Source: Tillus elongatus (lineage: Eukaryota; Arthropoda; Insecta; Coleoptera; Cleridae). From it: a DNA stretch of 64,000 nucleotides. Location: NCBI GenBank assembly GCA_964006375.1, contig OZ023269.1:60460968-60524967 (forward strand), in the 5' to 3' direction. Positions within the stretch are counted from its first letter, which is position 1. Every line of letters starts with the position of its first letter. Shown piece by piece: positions 10,803 to 27,544 of the stretch. The translations under genes and the position numbers were made by a program. The notes below the pieces were generated by a model. It was not told the origin of the DNA. It did not search any database and saw nothing but the letters and a program-made list of their open reading frames with translations.

Positions 10803-13070
10803 CAGTGGCGTAACTATAGGGTGGCAGGGCTGGCAAAATGCCATGAGCCCCCGGCACCATCTATTATTACTGATAAGGGTAATTTTACAGAACAAAATGA
10901 TCAAGTGAAACGGTTCGTTATCGAAAACGGGCATTGCAAACCTAAGGGTCCTTTCTTAAAAGACAGTGACAATAGATCTTTTCTAGAAAAAACATTACTA
11001 TATTGTTTCCTAGTCTGGCGTGAAACTTGAATGTACATCTATATCCTATTCCTTAATACTTCAGAAGGCGTGTTGTGAATCATGTTGGTTATTCGCAAAT
11101 CGGGCATCTAAAAAAATAAAAAATGTTTGGATGGAAGGCTATGACGACTAAAAACATATTGTAGACGCCATAGAAAGACAAGAGACATCGAAAATTAACC
11201 TGGATTTTTGTCTTACGTATCAACAATGGCGGCTAGATGGAACACTAGATGAAGAGCAAGAGTACATGATCAAGAAAGAAAAATCTTTTTGGCTCCAAGT
11301 ACTCTCTAGACTCCGTGATGTTAATCTGACACTTTCAACGTGTAAGTTAGCCTTCCGTGTGCACAGAGAAAAGGCAGATAGCAATAATACAAGTTCTCGA
11401 GGAAACTTTTTGAGTATTGTTGAGTTATTAGCAAAGTACGATCCAATTTTACAAGAATAAACCAAAGGGCCAGGTAAAATACTTAAGTGAAAAAATAAAA
11501 AATGAGCTCATTTCTGTTCTGGTTCTAAAAATAGAAAATGCACTCATAAATGAAATAAATGCCGCACCATTTTAGTCTATCATATTCCTCTAAATAAGTA
11601 TTGAGTACAAGGATATGATGGTGCTAACACACTGAAAGGCAGTTATGGTGGAGTTCAAAAACTCATAAAAGATATTGAGCCAAATGCGGTATATGTTTAC
11701 TGTCCTGCTCATAACTTAAATCTTGTACTTAATAATGCAGTAAGACAAGAATTGATATACAAGATTTTTTTGAAACAGTTCAACAAATGTATAATTTTTT
11801 TGGGCATAGTATCAAAAGATGGAATATCTTACCAAATTTTATATCTGATAAAGAAAGGGAGTCTTCAACTTCGATAACATTAAAAGCATTGAACCGTACT
11901 AGATGGGTAGGATATTATGATGCTATTTTTGCTTTAAAAGTTCGGATTGTTTAAGTCCAAAAAGCCCTAACGAAAACAATTGTGTTAAATTGCAAATCAG
12001 ATGAAAGAAATGAAGCTATTTCACTCAAGAAGATCGAGAACCACAATTTTATTATGTTGTTGGTTTTCCATTGCAGAATTCTACAAACTATCGGTGCAGC
12101 CTCTAAAGCACTTCAGTCTAGAGCCACCGATTTTTCAAATGCCTTAAAACGTTTGAACATTTGTCTCGTAGAATTGGAAAGGTATCGACATGAATTTGAA
12201 AATTTAAAAAAGGAAGCAAATAGTGTAGCAGAGAAATGGTCCATCAACCTTGAATTTTCTAAAACTCGTCAGAGGAAGACGAACTTTGCGAAGATGAGCG
12301 TCTCCAAGACCCGGAAAGTTTGCTCAAAGTGAACATATTTTATCGAGTATTGGACATCAATCAACTGAAATTCCATTTCCTTCCAATGAATGAAATTGTT
12401 TCCAACTTCAGTGTTTTGCAACCTGCCACTTTGCAACATTTAGATGACACTGTACTATTAAAAAAAGCTCTAGAATTTGTTGATATATATAAAAAAGACA
12501 TATTTGAATCATTTTCCAAGGAAATTCTCTTTTCTGTCTAACTTCAGAGATGAAATAGAAAATTCTTCGTGTATTAGAGAACTTGCTGATTTATTATTAA
12601 TAAAAAATCATTTTATGTCGTGCAGCTTTCCTGAAGTGTGTACTGCATTAATGTTGTTTGTTGCAACTCCTATGACTACAGCTAGTGCTGAAAGATCATT
12701 TTCGAAACTAAAATTAATAAAAACATATTTAAGAAACTCTATGGGACAAGACAGGCTACGTAACTTGGCTATTCTGTCTATTGAAAATTCTATGGCCCAA
12801 TCTTTAAACTTTGATGATGTTATTGATACTTTTGCGGAACAGAAAGCTCGGAGAAAAGAATTTTATTAATAAATATATTGTTAATACAAAATTGTTATTT
12901 TATTAAAATTATATAATACTTATGCTTTTGAAAATGAGATTTATTAGATATTTAACTATTTAACTAAAATGCACACAATATTAGTAATACTGCTGAGTAA
13001 CTAGTTGTGTGTGCTTTATTAAAATTAAATTACAACGTGACGATTATTAGTGAGTATAGTTACGCCCCTG
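10803..13070 (+). mobile_element. hAT transposon, 2.27 kb
   Basis: Terminal inverted repeats CAGTGGCGTAACTATA (10803) and, on the reverse strand of the right end, CAGGGGCGTAACTATA (13070). Flanking 8-mers GTTAACTG and GCTAACTC are an imperfect (6/8) copy of the 8-bp target duplication expected of hAT. The interior is a decayed ZMYM1-like/TTF-type transposase gene. Confidence 0.9.
10840..12869 (+). pseudogene. hAT transposase (TTF-type/ZMYM1-like), decayed
   Basis: DNA cut-and-paste enzyme, now broken into at least six frame segments. In order: an N-terminal TTF-type zinc-finger region (CCESCWLFANRASKK and EKSFWLQVLSRLRDV, about 11040-11330) ending in the FLSIVELLAKYDPILQE block (to about 11457); the catalytic-domain block GYDGANTLKGSYGGVQ with CPAHNLNLVL (about 11610-11750); a middle segment at 11982-12332; and the C-terminal hAT dimerisation domain (TTASAERSFSKLKLIKTYLR, 12680-12740), closing at 12869. 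Stops and frameshifts separate all parts. The source copy would be about 600-700 residues. Not functional. Confidence 0.88.
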
Positions 13071-13554
13071 GCTAACTCTGTAGTTACTTACAGTAATGTT
13101 TATGCATTTACTTAAATGTCAGTTATTTTATATCCAATTTTTTAATTTGTGTTTCAAATTCAATTTTATATATATTTCCTATATAGGTTGAGGAAATAGA
13201 AATAACTGTCTTTTATGAGAGTAAGTAACAATTTTAAAAACTTCAAAATGACCTCCCTAAATTGTAAAAAAATTCTCCGAAAATTTACTAAAAACTGATA
13301 AGGAAAGTTTGATATAAGTGTAATTTGCACAAAAAGTTAACCTGTAGCACATAACTTCGAAACATATTGGCCGATTTCACCAGGCGCCAACAGTTCAATA
13401 GCTGTGTAATGTGTACGTTCACCGGTCTTTTTGAGTTTCTGATAACACTCTCTGCTGCTCTCGAGACCCCTCAGCATTTTTAAGACAGCTGATTTGGCAG
13501 CTAACTTTTTCGACAAAAAAAAAATAATTTAAAAAATTTGTTAGGTTACACAAA
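13071..13554. other. No gene recognised
   Basis: AT-rich spacer between the hAT element and the Penelope-like relic. Confidence 0.45.
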
Positions 13555-13874
13555 ATACAAGGATAAAGTCACTGAAACGTCAGGTATCTATGTAATCTTA
13601 AATAGGTTGGGCAAACAAAAAGAACCATTGAAAGCAGATTTAAGGAACATTTGGGACAACTGAGATACGGTAGTATAGACAAGTCATGCGTGGTTCAACA
13701 TATTTGGGATAATAATCACCACATAGATGAAGAAAACCTGAAGCATACCAAAAATGTTAGACAACCGGTGCAATTAGACGCCTATTAGAGTTATTATAGC
13801 TCTAAAGCCACAAACAGCAAAATTTTCCCGAACCAAGCACTAATAAATAGTTCGGTGTTCGCAATGCCTCTTTG
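13555..13874 (+). pseudogene. Penelope-like element GIY-YIG endonuclease, C-terminal relic
   Basis: Endonuclease domain that nicks target DNA for Penelope-like retroelements. GIY is visible in ETSGIYVI (about 13575-13597). After a frameshift comes VGQTKRTIESRFKEH (13607-13651), the YIG half with the catalytic Arg region. The frame continues to the TGA at 13872 and is interrupted by one in-frame TAG just after LDAY. The reverse transcriptase part is absent, so this is a 5'-truncated copy. The 3' region downstream carries the hammerhead-like motif. Confidence 0.82.
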
Positions 13875-14190
13875 ATATAAAACGTATTCCAAGACTCGGT
13901 TAGGAACAGTTATAACGGTGTTTTAAAACGACTTCCGGGAATTAAAATATAAACTTAGAAAGCTGCCTCGATTCTCTCATTTCTAGGGAATCGGTCTTTT
14001 ACCTAACACGTAATATAAATAAAATTATTTGTAGTAGTTAAGTAGTTTAACATTTTCTATCCTCTGATGACGCTAATTTTGTTAGTGAAACGATAATTAG
14101 GTCTTTAAAAATGCGTTGTGGTGATTTAGATTTCTCAAAGTGTGCTGATCTGTGATCATCACAGGTCCGGATAAATCCCAACCGAAAAAA
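13875..14190 (+). mobile_element. Penelope-like 3' terminal region (pseudo-LTR)
   Basis: Follows the endonuclease relic directly. It matches the arms at 8556-8962: TCCTCTGATGA, GTCTTTAAAA, GTTGTGGTGATT, then the GTGCT...ATCACAGGTCC end. It therefore ties that dispersed repeat to a Penelope-like parent. Confidence 0.75.
14055..14106 (+). ncRNA. Hammerhead-like motif in Penelope 3' end
   Basis: CCT-CTGATGA (14064-14070), helix II GCTAA/TTAGT with a G-T pair, GAAA, CGATAATT, AGG. Helix I CCT/AGG is kept. Like the other copies there is one extra base between CTGATGA and helix II. Helix III has lost its palindrome. Confidence 0.5.
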
Positions 14191-14432
14191 ATCCGACTAT
14201 TTCCGATCGCATCATAGACTTACATAACACCAGATGGCATGCGGTTTGGTATTGTAAGGGCGAGCCGAGAGGACATTTAAATGGTATATTAAATTATACT
14301 TACTAACAGCAATGTAAGTTGGCTATTTTTGTGGTAAATAGGCAATGTGATATTAAATGCTATAAGACATAGTTAACCGTGCCTTTCAAAAATGAAGTTT
14401 ACATGCGTTTTGTTTAATTAATGTACATGGGG

Positions 14433-14668
14433 CCTGATACTATGATGGTAAAAAGTAAATTTAAATACTTCTAAAAGATTGTACACATCTAGCTTCTTAT
14501 ATCTTTGCGAAACATTTTTTATCAAACTCTGGGTGGTGAAAGCTGGCGCCATGATACTATGATGGTAAAAGCGTAAATTTAAATACTTCTAAAAAATTGT
14601 ACACATATAGCTTGTTATATCTTTGCGAAACATTTTTTATCAAACTCTGGGTGGTGAAAGCTGGCGCC
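14433..14668. repeat. 117-bp tandem duplication
   Basis: TGATACTATGATGGTAAAA recurs at 14435 and 14552, and the two copies are nearly identical through AAAGCTGGCGCCA. Confidence 0.92.
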
Positions 14669-14719
14669 AGACGCAAGACGTCAGGGGCAAAAATTTACAC
14701 AGAGCAGAGTGTTTTTAAT

Positions 14720-15690
14720 AATGAACTCGCTCGATACTGCTGCAATAGGAGATATCATTGTGTAGAAAAAAAATTCTTGTCGTTTGTGAAGTCAGCCGCC
14801 AATTGCTGGGAGGTGGGGGATTTTTCACGTTACAGTATCTGTAAAAACCAACTCGTCCAATACTGTTGTTGAAGTGAAACATAACACCTTTAGAACTAAT
14901 TTTTCTTGCTATGCACTTGTTGTTTGTAAAATCTGCCGCAAAAAGTTCGGGGCGGAAATTTTCACACTACAGTGTTTTTAAAAACTAGGCAATCTGATAC
15001 TGTAGAAGCAGGAGACAAGATTTACTAAACAAAATTTTCTTGATATTCACTCGTTGGATGTGAAATCTGCCGCCGAAGGTTGGGGCCGAAAATTTTCACA
15101 CTACAAGTGTTTTTGAAAATCACGTCATCTGATACTCTAGAAATGGCAAATAACATTTTCCTGCAACATTTTTCTTGCTATGCAATCGTTGACCGTGAAA
15201 TCTACCGCCGAAAGTTCAGGGTGGAAATTTTCACACCACAGTATTTTTAAAAAGCATGTCATCTAATACCGTAGTAACAGAATATAACATTTTGGTGAAA
15301 GATTTTTCTTGCTGTGCACTCGTTGGCGGTGAAATCTGCCCCTGAAAATTGGGGGCGAATTTTTTTTCACTACAGCGTGGAAATTTTTATCCCCAACCAT
15401 CGGAGGCAGATTTCTTGCCAATAGTGTGGTAATTTCCGCCCCCAACTTTCGGCGGCATATTTCACGCCAACGAATGCATATCAAGAAAAAATTCCGTTGA
15501 AAATGTTATCTCCTGTTCCTACAATATCAGATGCCCTGGTGTTTTTAAAACACCGTGGTGTGAAAATTTCCGCCCCTAACTTTCGGTGGCAGATTTCACT
15601 GCCAACGAGTGCATAGCAAGAAACATTTCTTTCGAAAATGTTATTTCCTGTTTCTACAGTATTAGCTGACGTAGTTTTTAAAATTCAGTT
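14720..15690. repeat. 130-bp minisatellite with polarity switch
   Basis: Units of about 131-134 bp run forward (TTTCTTGCTATGCAC at about 14905, 15040, 15171 and 15305). Around 15376 they reverse, and the remaining two or so units are reverse complements (GCCAACGAGTGCATAGCAAG). The whole can fold into a long hairpin. No coding capacity or ribozyme core seen. Confidence 0.85.
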
Positions 15691-20056
<4,366 letters not shown>

Positions 20057-20720
20057 ATGCAATATAAACCACCACCACCGTTTGATGTGGATGGACTAGA
20101 ACTTGGGTCTAAATGAAAATAAAAGTTTAATGTATTTCTAAAAGCTTCAGGAAAACACAATTCAAATGATGATACGAAAATGGCCCTACTTTCACATATT
20201 ATAAGTGAAGCGGGGTTAGATATCTTTAATCGTTTTATAGTAGATAAGAAAAATAAGCTGGAAGATGTTCTCGGTTGTTTCGATGAAGCCAAAGACAAAT
20301 ATTACTATGGACACGTTAAAATTGTATAACTTCTATCAAAAAGAAAACGAGACCATTTACTATTTTGTAACGCAACTTAAGAAGCAACCTGCTAGTTATG
20401 GATATATCTCTATAATTATACAAATCCACATCCAGATTGAACGAACAAATATAAATTAATTCTGGGCCTTTACGATAAGCAAGTACAACAAAGGATTATT
20501 AGGGAAACTGATATTACACTATCAAAAGTACAAGAATACTGCAAATTTATAGAATTGTCTAAGCAACATCTCAAGATTTCTATTCCCGTGGAAGATGTTA
20601 ATGCTGTGAGAAGTATCACTATAAAGTGCAAAAAATGTGGACCTGGACATATTGCAAGGGGATGGGTTGTGTACAATAAAGCTTTAAAAATCAAAATCAA
20701 GTCCGTAAGAGCAGAGAGCA
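20057..20720 (+). pseudogene. Ty3/gypsy Gag relic (K02A2.6-type)
   Basis: Gag remnant starting with MQYKPPPPFDVDG. A Trp position reads TGA. The capsid frame runs to about 20328 and shifts (LYNFYQKENETIYYFVTQL). Further on come the QRIIRETDITLSKVQEYCKF block and one zinc knuckle, CKKCGPGHIARG (about 20629-20664). At least two stops and two frameshifts are present. No LTR or pol recognised around it. A different family from the gags at 24-1165 and 28700. Confidence 0.75.
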
Positions 20721-22594
20721 ACCTCCCAAGGTAATTGTCAAAAGGTCTGATCGATGACTTTGAGTTGTAGTTTTTTGTGACTGCAAGTGAATGTGATTTT
20801 GTAACATATTCTGTCTAATTTAGTTGTATTCTATAAAGGTATTAGTATTATTATGTAATGCAATTCTATTAGTGCCACACTGAAAACCCGTAGGATCAAT
20901 AGTCTAGCCAAATTTCAAATTATTTCAGTGAGGCGACCATGAATATTCATCTCGGAAACTTTGCATTTGGTTATTAAATTTTCTGGGAACTCCAAGAACT
21001 GTATCTTTATTTTATTCTCATGTTATTGAAGTTTTAATTGTTGTATTAATATTTTAATAATATTTGTGACCAGTACATACTTAATGTGAATAAATGTGCA
21101 ATGCTCGAATTATTGACTTATTAAGTATCTGAACGTGAGTTTACATTTGTGTGTAGCCACTGGGATGATGGCAACCTACACAAGGGTGAGTGATTAAAGT
21201 TTAAATTCTAACATATATGGCGAGTTGGGCTTAACGAAAACACATACAAGGCCCCAGCTACATGGACGAAAATTACTTTGAAGATAAATAAAATATTTCA
21301 TAGCTTTGCATTTCCTTAATTTCTGCCATTCGAAAAATGTACACATGGTATTTCGTATTGGAACCGACATAGCACAAGGGCATCTAGGTAAACCTAAAAT
21401 ATGGTAATTTAACGCAAATTACCCCTATTCTAAGTTGCACCCCTGATAGGCCTTCAAAATAGGGTTTCTAATCTCGAAAAAAAAAACAATATCTGCGAAA
21501 TACTTTTAGAAACATCACATTTGGTATACATTTTGAGTATACGAAGAGCATTAATCGATGGTAAGTAGAGTTCAATTGATGAATTTGAAAGGGTTGAATA
21601 GGCTGAACCCCACTTTAAATGCATATAACTTGTCAAAGTTGCGTAAAGTCCCCTAATATATGCCCCTGCTCTGTGTCGGTTCTTATGCGAAACACCCTGT
21701 ATATCTTTAAAAAAAGCAATGTTCTCATGAGGATGTGTATGATGAATTTGGGAAGATTCATTGAATTGTTCCTGGGACATTTACAGAACATACTGGGAGT
21801 TCCTAAGAATATTATAAATAACATTCTAAGAGCCTTATTAGTATGACAGAATCTGCCCAATTGTCATGTTCTATGAATATATGTTTATCCTGTGAGAATG
21901 TTCTGGGGATGTTTGAATATTCTTTAATCCTTGATTATAACTATTAGGCAGTTTATGTAGTCGTTTGTCATGTCTGTAATATAATATAAGACTATCTACG
22001 TACTGAACACCCAGTATTATACAAAATAAACAGTAGTTTACATATGACCTACATATATTGCTTTTGACGTTCTTCTTAACAGGTATGCGGTCAAAGTTTC
22101 TCTCTCTTTGCTTAACAATTTTCTTGTTTTTCGACGGATATTGAAATATTGTTATATAATGCTAAATGTCATTCACAAATATGGAAAAATCAGCCATGTA
22201 AAAAGTATTGACAGAAGTTACTGCAGTATGTGTTACTGGATATTAGAAACAGAGTTTCAAATTCACAATATTCGTGCATATTAAAGGCACGTGGTACGTT
22301 AAATAATTTTGACGAATTATCCTTTGGAATCCCCTACTACAATTCCGTGGGCTGTGATATAACTCTTTTACACAACAAAAATCAACGTTGTAATCTATCA
22401 ATGTTAGACACATGCAGTGCCTACTTCAGGTATACGTTTTCAATACGAATTAGCATAGATCGTCCAATTACATCGTACAGAAAAACGATAAACTGGGAAA
22501 ATGAATGGGTTCATTGAAGAAAAATAGATAAATAGAAGGAGTGTACGTGTAATCAAAGAAGATAATGACAAGATTTATTTATATCTCACACATA
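20721..22594. other. No gene recognised
   Basis: AT-rich. Contains CGAAACACCCTGTATATC (about 21691), a phrase often found at arthropod transposon ends, and diffuse GAATGTTCT-type repeats shared with 19260-19490. A 95-codon frame at 22230-22517 is unrecognised. Confidence 0.4.
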
Positions 22595-23032
22595 CAGTGT
22601 GTTCATAAATGCGTTATTTCATTTTTTCGAGAAAAACGCTAGGACAGGTTAATTTTATCTTTTCAGTTGCCAGCTTATAACGTAATAATTACATTAACGG
22701 CGTCACCTATTTCTGAATGATGACCTGATCATACGTTTTTTTAAATGACAACCATACTTTTTTCTGTTTTTCCATAGACTTGCTTACTACCTATATTATG
22801 ATGAAAAAAAATGGTACCTGACATTTTTTTAAACTTGCATTATTTACTTTACAAAATGCCAACGTAAATTTATTAAAAAAAAAAGAAACATTTCTACCAT
22901 TTTTATTTAGGACGAGCTCTCTTTAGGACGAGAATAATGGGGGTTTCCCTTACTTTTCTATAGTAATAAACACTTGATTTTGTGATTTTTGATACGCTAC
23001 CATGTAAGGCTAGATGTATCCTCACCATAACT

Positions 23033-23082
23033 AGAAACGCAGACCGGTTTCGCTATAATTAGAGCCGGTCAGTGCGCTATAC
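23033..23082 (-). ncRNA. Hammerhead relic, nested copy (left)
   Basis: Minus strand: GAAACCGGTC-TGCG and helix I are intact, but the first core box reads CTGACCG instead of CTGANGA. Inactive by known rules. Confidence 0.65.
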
Positions 23083-23373
23083 TAATTACAGCGAGAACAC
23101 AGCCATAAAGTAATACGGCTATGGCAGCCAGCCTACTAGAACCAGAACATTGTGAGATGTACCACAGGATCGACATCTCGGTGCGGAACCAGATAATATA
23201 TTTTCACGGCACTGTTGGTCGTACACAGTCACTATTTATACCATTTTGTGTTAATTGGACCTGTCGTGACAAGATACTACCTGGTGCCGCACCAACATGG
23301 CGACCCTGTCGTAGATCTCATAATATTCTAGTAGGCTGTATTACTTTATAGGTGTGTTCTCGCTGTAATTATT

Positions 23374-23421
23374 ATAGCGCACTGACGAACTCTAATTGGA
23401 GCGAAACCGGTCTGCGTTTCT
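23374..23421 (+). ncRNA. Hammerhead ribozyme, nested copy (right)
   Basis: CTGACGA (23383-23389), helix II CTCT/GGAG with a first-pair A-C mismatch, GAAA (23404-23407), CCGGTC with cleavage after 23413, helix I GCGCA/TGCGT. All core bases are present. Confidence 0.78.
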
Positions 23422-23899
23422 AATTATGGTGAGAATACATCTAGCCTTATATACATTGTCCCAGTATTAGGGAATAAATGCACCAGGGCTGACAATTTAC
23501 AAAAATTGTTGGTTGGTTGTACAATCTCTATTTATAATATTCTGTATTCATTGGAGCTGTCGTCACAGCATACTACTTGGTTCTGCACCAAGATGACGAC
23601 CCTGTCGTACATCTTACAATGTACGTTGTCATGCACCTAATTGACAGGTGAAACAAAAAGTAAAGTTACAATCAATTTTTAACAACACTCGTGATAATTT
23701 ATTGATTATTTTCTGTTGCCAGTATTTAGTTATCGGAGTTTTACGGCAGTTTATGGATTTGGAATTCTGTGAAGAAAGACAAAAATGTTAAATCGTAAAT
23801 TAATTACAATTATTACCTGCCGTTTAAATTAATTAATAGTCCTATTGGTGAAAGTGTAAAAGTGATAGAAGTGATCAATTCTAATTAGAATTAACAAAA

Positions 23900-24598
23900 A
23901 TGGCACGTTTAGCTGAAAGGGTGAGAATAGAGATATTAATGATAATTGCATGTGGCGACTGTCTTGGAAGACATCAGGTAGCATACGAGTTATTTAACCA
24001 ACAACATCCTAATAGACCACCAACTGCAAGATATACAGTAAGTAAATTGGTCGCGAAAACCCACAGTCAACGTTATGGCAAAGTGAACGTGGATGGGAAT
24101 AATGGGACGGCATTTCATAGGACTTTACTTTCTTCAAGGAAATCTTACAGCAGCACGTTACCTAAATTTCTTGCGATTTGATTTAGCGTCCACTCTGGCA
24201 ATAATTTTTCCAACTAGTTACGAGACAGATGTGCCCCAGCAAGATATTTGGTTTCAGCAAGACGGAGCCCCTCCTCATTTTGGTGTAGACGTGCGTCAAT
24301 ATCTAGATGCCACAATTCCTGAAAGATTGATAGGGCGTCCAGGAGCAATTGAGTGGCGTTCCCCAGGCTTGAATCCGTTATTTTTTTTCTATGGCCTTAT
24401 TTAAAATCGAAAGTTTATTTCAACAGACCAAATAACTTAGAGGAGCTACAGCAAATAATTCGCGCTGAAGTGGAGCAAATTAGTACCGACATTTTTTAAC
24501 GCACTGTACAAAGTGTTTACACTCGTATAGAATGCCAAATTATAGGTGGGGCACAATTTGAACATTTTCGCAAAATTTTGTTTGTTTTCCTTCGTTAA
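23900..24598 (+). pseudogene. Tc1/mariner (IS630-type) transposase, internally deleted
   Basis: DDE transposase remnant. The N-terminal helix-turn-helix is visible (MARLAERVRIEILMIIACGD, then HPNRPPTARYTVSKLV; 23900-24056). The segment that should carry the first catalytic Asp is mostly deleted. After a frame change the second-Asp block WFQQDGAPPHF and the third block GAIEWRSPGLNPL appear (24248-24380), the latter degraded. The tail (RPNNLEELQQIIRAEVEQI, then a stop, then FRKILF) ends with TAA at 24596. Not functional. Confidence 0.85.
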
Positions 24599-25222
24599 TT
24601 TGTATTTTTTAAAATAAATAAAGCAATTTTTCCAAATAAATTATTATGTCGTGTATCAATTTTTTTTTCATCATCATTTAATTAGTAAACAGGTCCGTGT
24701 AAAAGAGCAAAAAACTATGGTTGTCATTTAAAAAATACTAGTGGTGACGTCACCATTCAGAAATAGGCGTCGTCATAAATGTAATTTATACGTCCTAAGT
24801 TGGCGATTGGACACATAAAATTGACCCATCTGAGCATTTTTCTTGAAAAAAATAAATAAATAACGCATTTATGAATTATGTTTCAAACTTTATCATAACA
24901 CTGTATACCTTTATTGCTGAATTTATATACTCGCAATCATCACTAAGACCAATTTTACTGACAACAGAAAATTGTTAACGTAGAATTAATCAAATAGATA
25001 GATGTTACTATTAACCATCGCTTATTATTAAATGCCTATCAAATAATAAAAGGTATTTTACGCAATATATGTATAATTATTCAACATATCCGTCATATAA
25101 TAATAATATATTGAAATGGCTAAATGGCAACATTGCATACTCCCCTTATTTCCCTTTGGATCCAAAGTGACCAGGAAACATATACAAATGTAGAGGGAAT
25201 TAGGGGACCCAATGTGCACAGT

Positions 25223-25640
<418 letters not shown>

Positions 25641-25989
25641 TAGCATAACGCACTTCACTTCAGGCTTTTTGTATACAGTTAGCACCCGACAAACAAACGG
25701 TTCGTATTGTTTTTGGGTGATTTGGTGAAAATTGTCATTTTTAAAACTTATGCGGGCAAAATAAAAAATCACCCTTATTTGAGATTTAAAAAAAATCTTT
25801 AGAAGCCGTGTTAATTTGAATTTTCTTTGTATTTTCTGATACATTATTATGCAGAAAGCGTATTTCCTAATATTTGTTTCCCTGCCGGGTTTAAATTTTA
25901 TAATCAACGTCACAATCTTAAAGCGGCTTCGCCTTCGCCGCAAACCTTGAATTTCTGTCTTCACCAGCTTTTTTTATGTATCTCATACT

Positions 25990-26575
25990 TCATCAATTGT
26001 ACCAGGTTTAAAAAGTAATCCTTTTGGCCGACCTTCCTTTTTCCATTTATGTGCCCCGCATATAATGTTTCAGAATCTCTTCGTTCATTCATTCATTGTT
26101 CGGTTTCTTTGACTGCGGTTTAGGTTAACCATTCGCACAATTAATCTCTGAATATTTGCAATTAATATATATGTTCGCCACTCAAAGCACAATTTTAATC
26201 GTCTTTCTGTTGGTGTACCTCGTCTTCAACCATTTTTTTTTTCATGTCCACATTTTAAAAGCTTCAATTTGCTTCGTGTACTGTCTAATGAAAGTACAGC
26301 TTGTTATCCCATCTATTGTAACACTCCATACATATGACTTGATGCTCCAATCATCAGGTCTAAGTGCTTTGTATACTGAATGTTTGTCCGTCTACCTCAG
26401 TTCTTTGCTACTATACCGTCATGCAGAATAATACTCCCAAGGTACTTGTCCATATTGTTTGCCGTTCAACTTTATAACCATTTTCAGGAGTACCCTTCCT
26501 TAATTTTGTTACTTCTGTTTGTGTTATATTGATTTTTAGTTTTACTCGTTTTACCGCACTATAGAGCACACACAA
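25990..26575 (-). pseudogene. LINE reverse transcriptase relic
   Basis: Minus-strand translation gives LKINITQTEVTKLRKG, then after a one-base shift YLGSIILHDGIVAKN followed by a stop, matching the end of the RT palm and the YLGS block of non-LTR reverse transcriptases. Further downstream, EEILKHYMRG and EKGRSAKRITF resemble the C-terminal tail of such proteins. Several stops. Clade uncertain. Confidence 0.6.
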
Positions 26576-26913
26576 GATCTTTCGTAAATCTTTTTAGAGC
26601 TATGTGATTTGTGTTTCTTATGCAATACCGTTATCCGTTTATCGTGAATATTTCTTGTATATTCCATGAATAAATTTAATATATATGACTAAAACGGGTA
26701 TCTTTCCCATGCAGAGTTTTAGATTTAGACCAATAAAAATATCTAGGTACTTTTCCTATAACAAATTTAATACAGTTTTACTAAAAAATTACCAAAAAAA
26801 TACAAGAACTACCAAAGTTCCCAGCCAAATAGTATTTATAAAGGTGTTAATTTTAACATTGATTTTTGTAACGTTTGTTCCATCGTGCTAGTGTTTTTTT
26901 ACTAACATTTGCA

Positions 26914-26979
<66 letters not shown>
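26914..26979. repeat. (TA)n at left edge of LTR element
   Basis: Together with 33311-33386 it forms one microsatellite split by the LTR element at 26980-33310. Confidence 0.9.
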
Positions 26980-26982
<3 letters not shown>

Positions 26983-27228
26983 GATGAAGTATTATTTCCT
27001 ATCTGTCTGTGGTAGAAAACGCATAATTACTAAGTAAGTAATTAATTAAATAAGAAAAGAATCAAATACAAACTATATAAATATTTGCTAAAATATTTTC
27101 GCCATGAAATATTTTAAGGCGATTTATATTTAATTTAACAGGTATTTCATACATATTATCTTATCCGGTTGTGATAAGGTGATAAAATTCCAAGCATGGC
27201 AGAGTTTTTGGGCTGGCTGTGAAATTCA

Positions 27229-27237
27229 TATAAAAGG
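27229..27237 (+). promoter_or_regulatory. TATA box of LTR promoter
   Basis: TATAAAAGG about 250 bp into the LTR. Transcription would start about 25-30 bp downstream, placing the hairpin array in the RNA leader. An identical copy is at 31973 in the 3' LTR. Confidence 0.7.
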
Positions 27238-27544
27238 AGAAGCAACACGGGGCACAGGCAGTATAGTATTATTAATTCAGCTGTTAAGTTATTAAGTCGC
27301 CACGAGTCCGCACCGATTCCGTTTCCGTTTGCCGTCCGAGCGCACCTCGTTGGTCGATTTCCGTATCCGAAAATATTGTTATAGGTGAGAATTATCTGTT
27401 TTAAGGAATTCATATTTTGTAGCGAATTTTCATACTTTTAAATCATCACGCTTCTCAGTCCAAATCTCCTCAAGTGAATTATTTCTGCTTTTCCTGACCT
27501 TCCGCCGTCCCTATAGACAATTCCCGTATGTTAGAGTGTCTTGC

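Larger units (their letters stand above)
23006..23635. mobile_element. Retrozyme-type units, inverted pair, nested in mariner
   Basis: Same unit as 9203-10308. The left 206 bp keep the array orientation. From about 23212 the sequence reverses for about 1.3 units. One hammerhead lies in each half on opposite strands. Its nesting shows it inserted after the mariner element. Confidence 0.82.
22595..24903 (+). mobile_element. Tc1/mariner-superfamily transposon with nested insertion
   Basis: Starts CAGTGT and ends ACACTG, flanked on both sides by TA (22593-22594, 24904-24905), as for Tc1/mariner insertions. Subterminal inverted repeats of about 250 bp follow (TTCATAAATGCGTTATTT at 22602 and its complement ending at 24875). 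The right end has about 21 extra bases near the tip. The transposase is broken, and a retrozyme-type inverted repeat sits between the left TIR and the gene. Confidence 0.88.
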
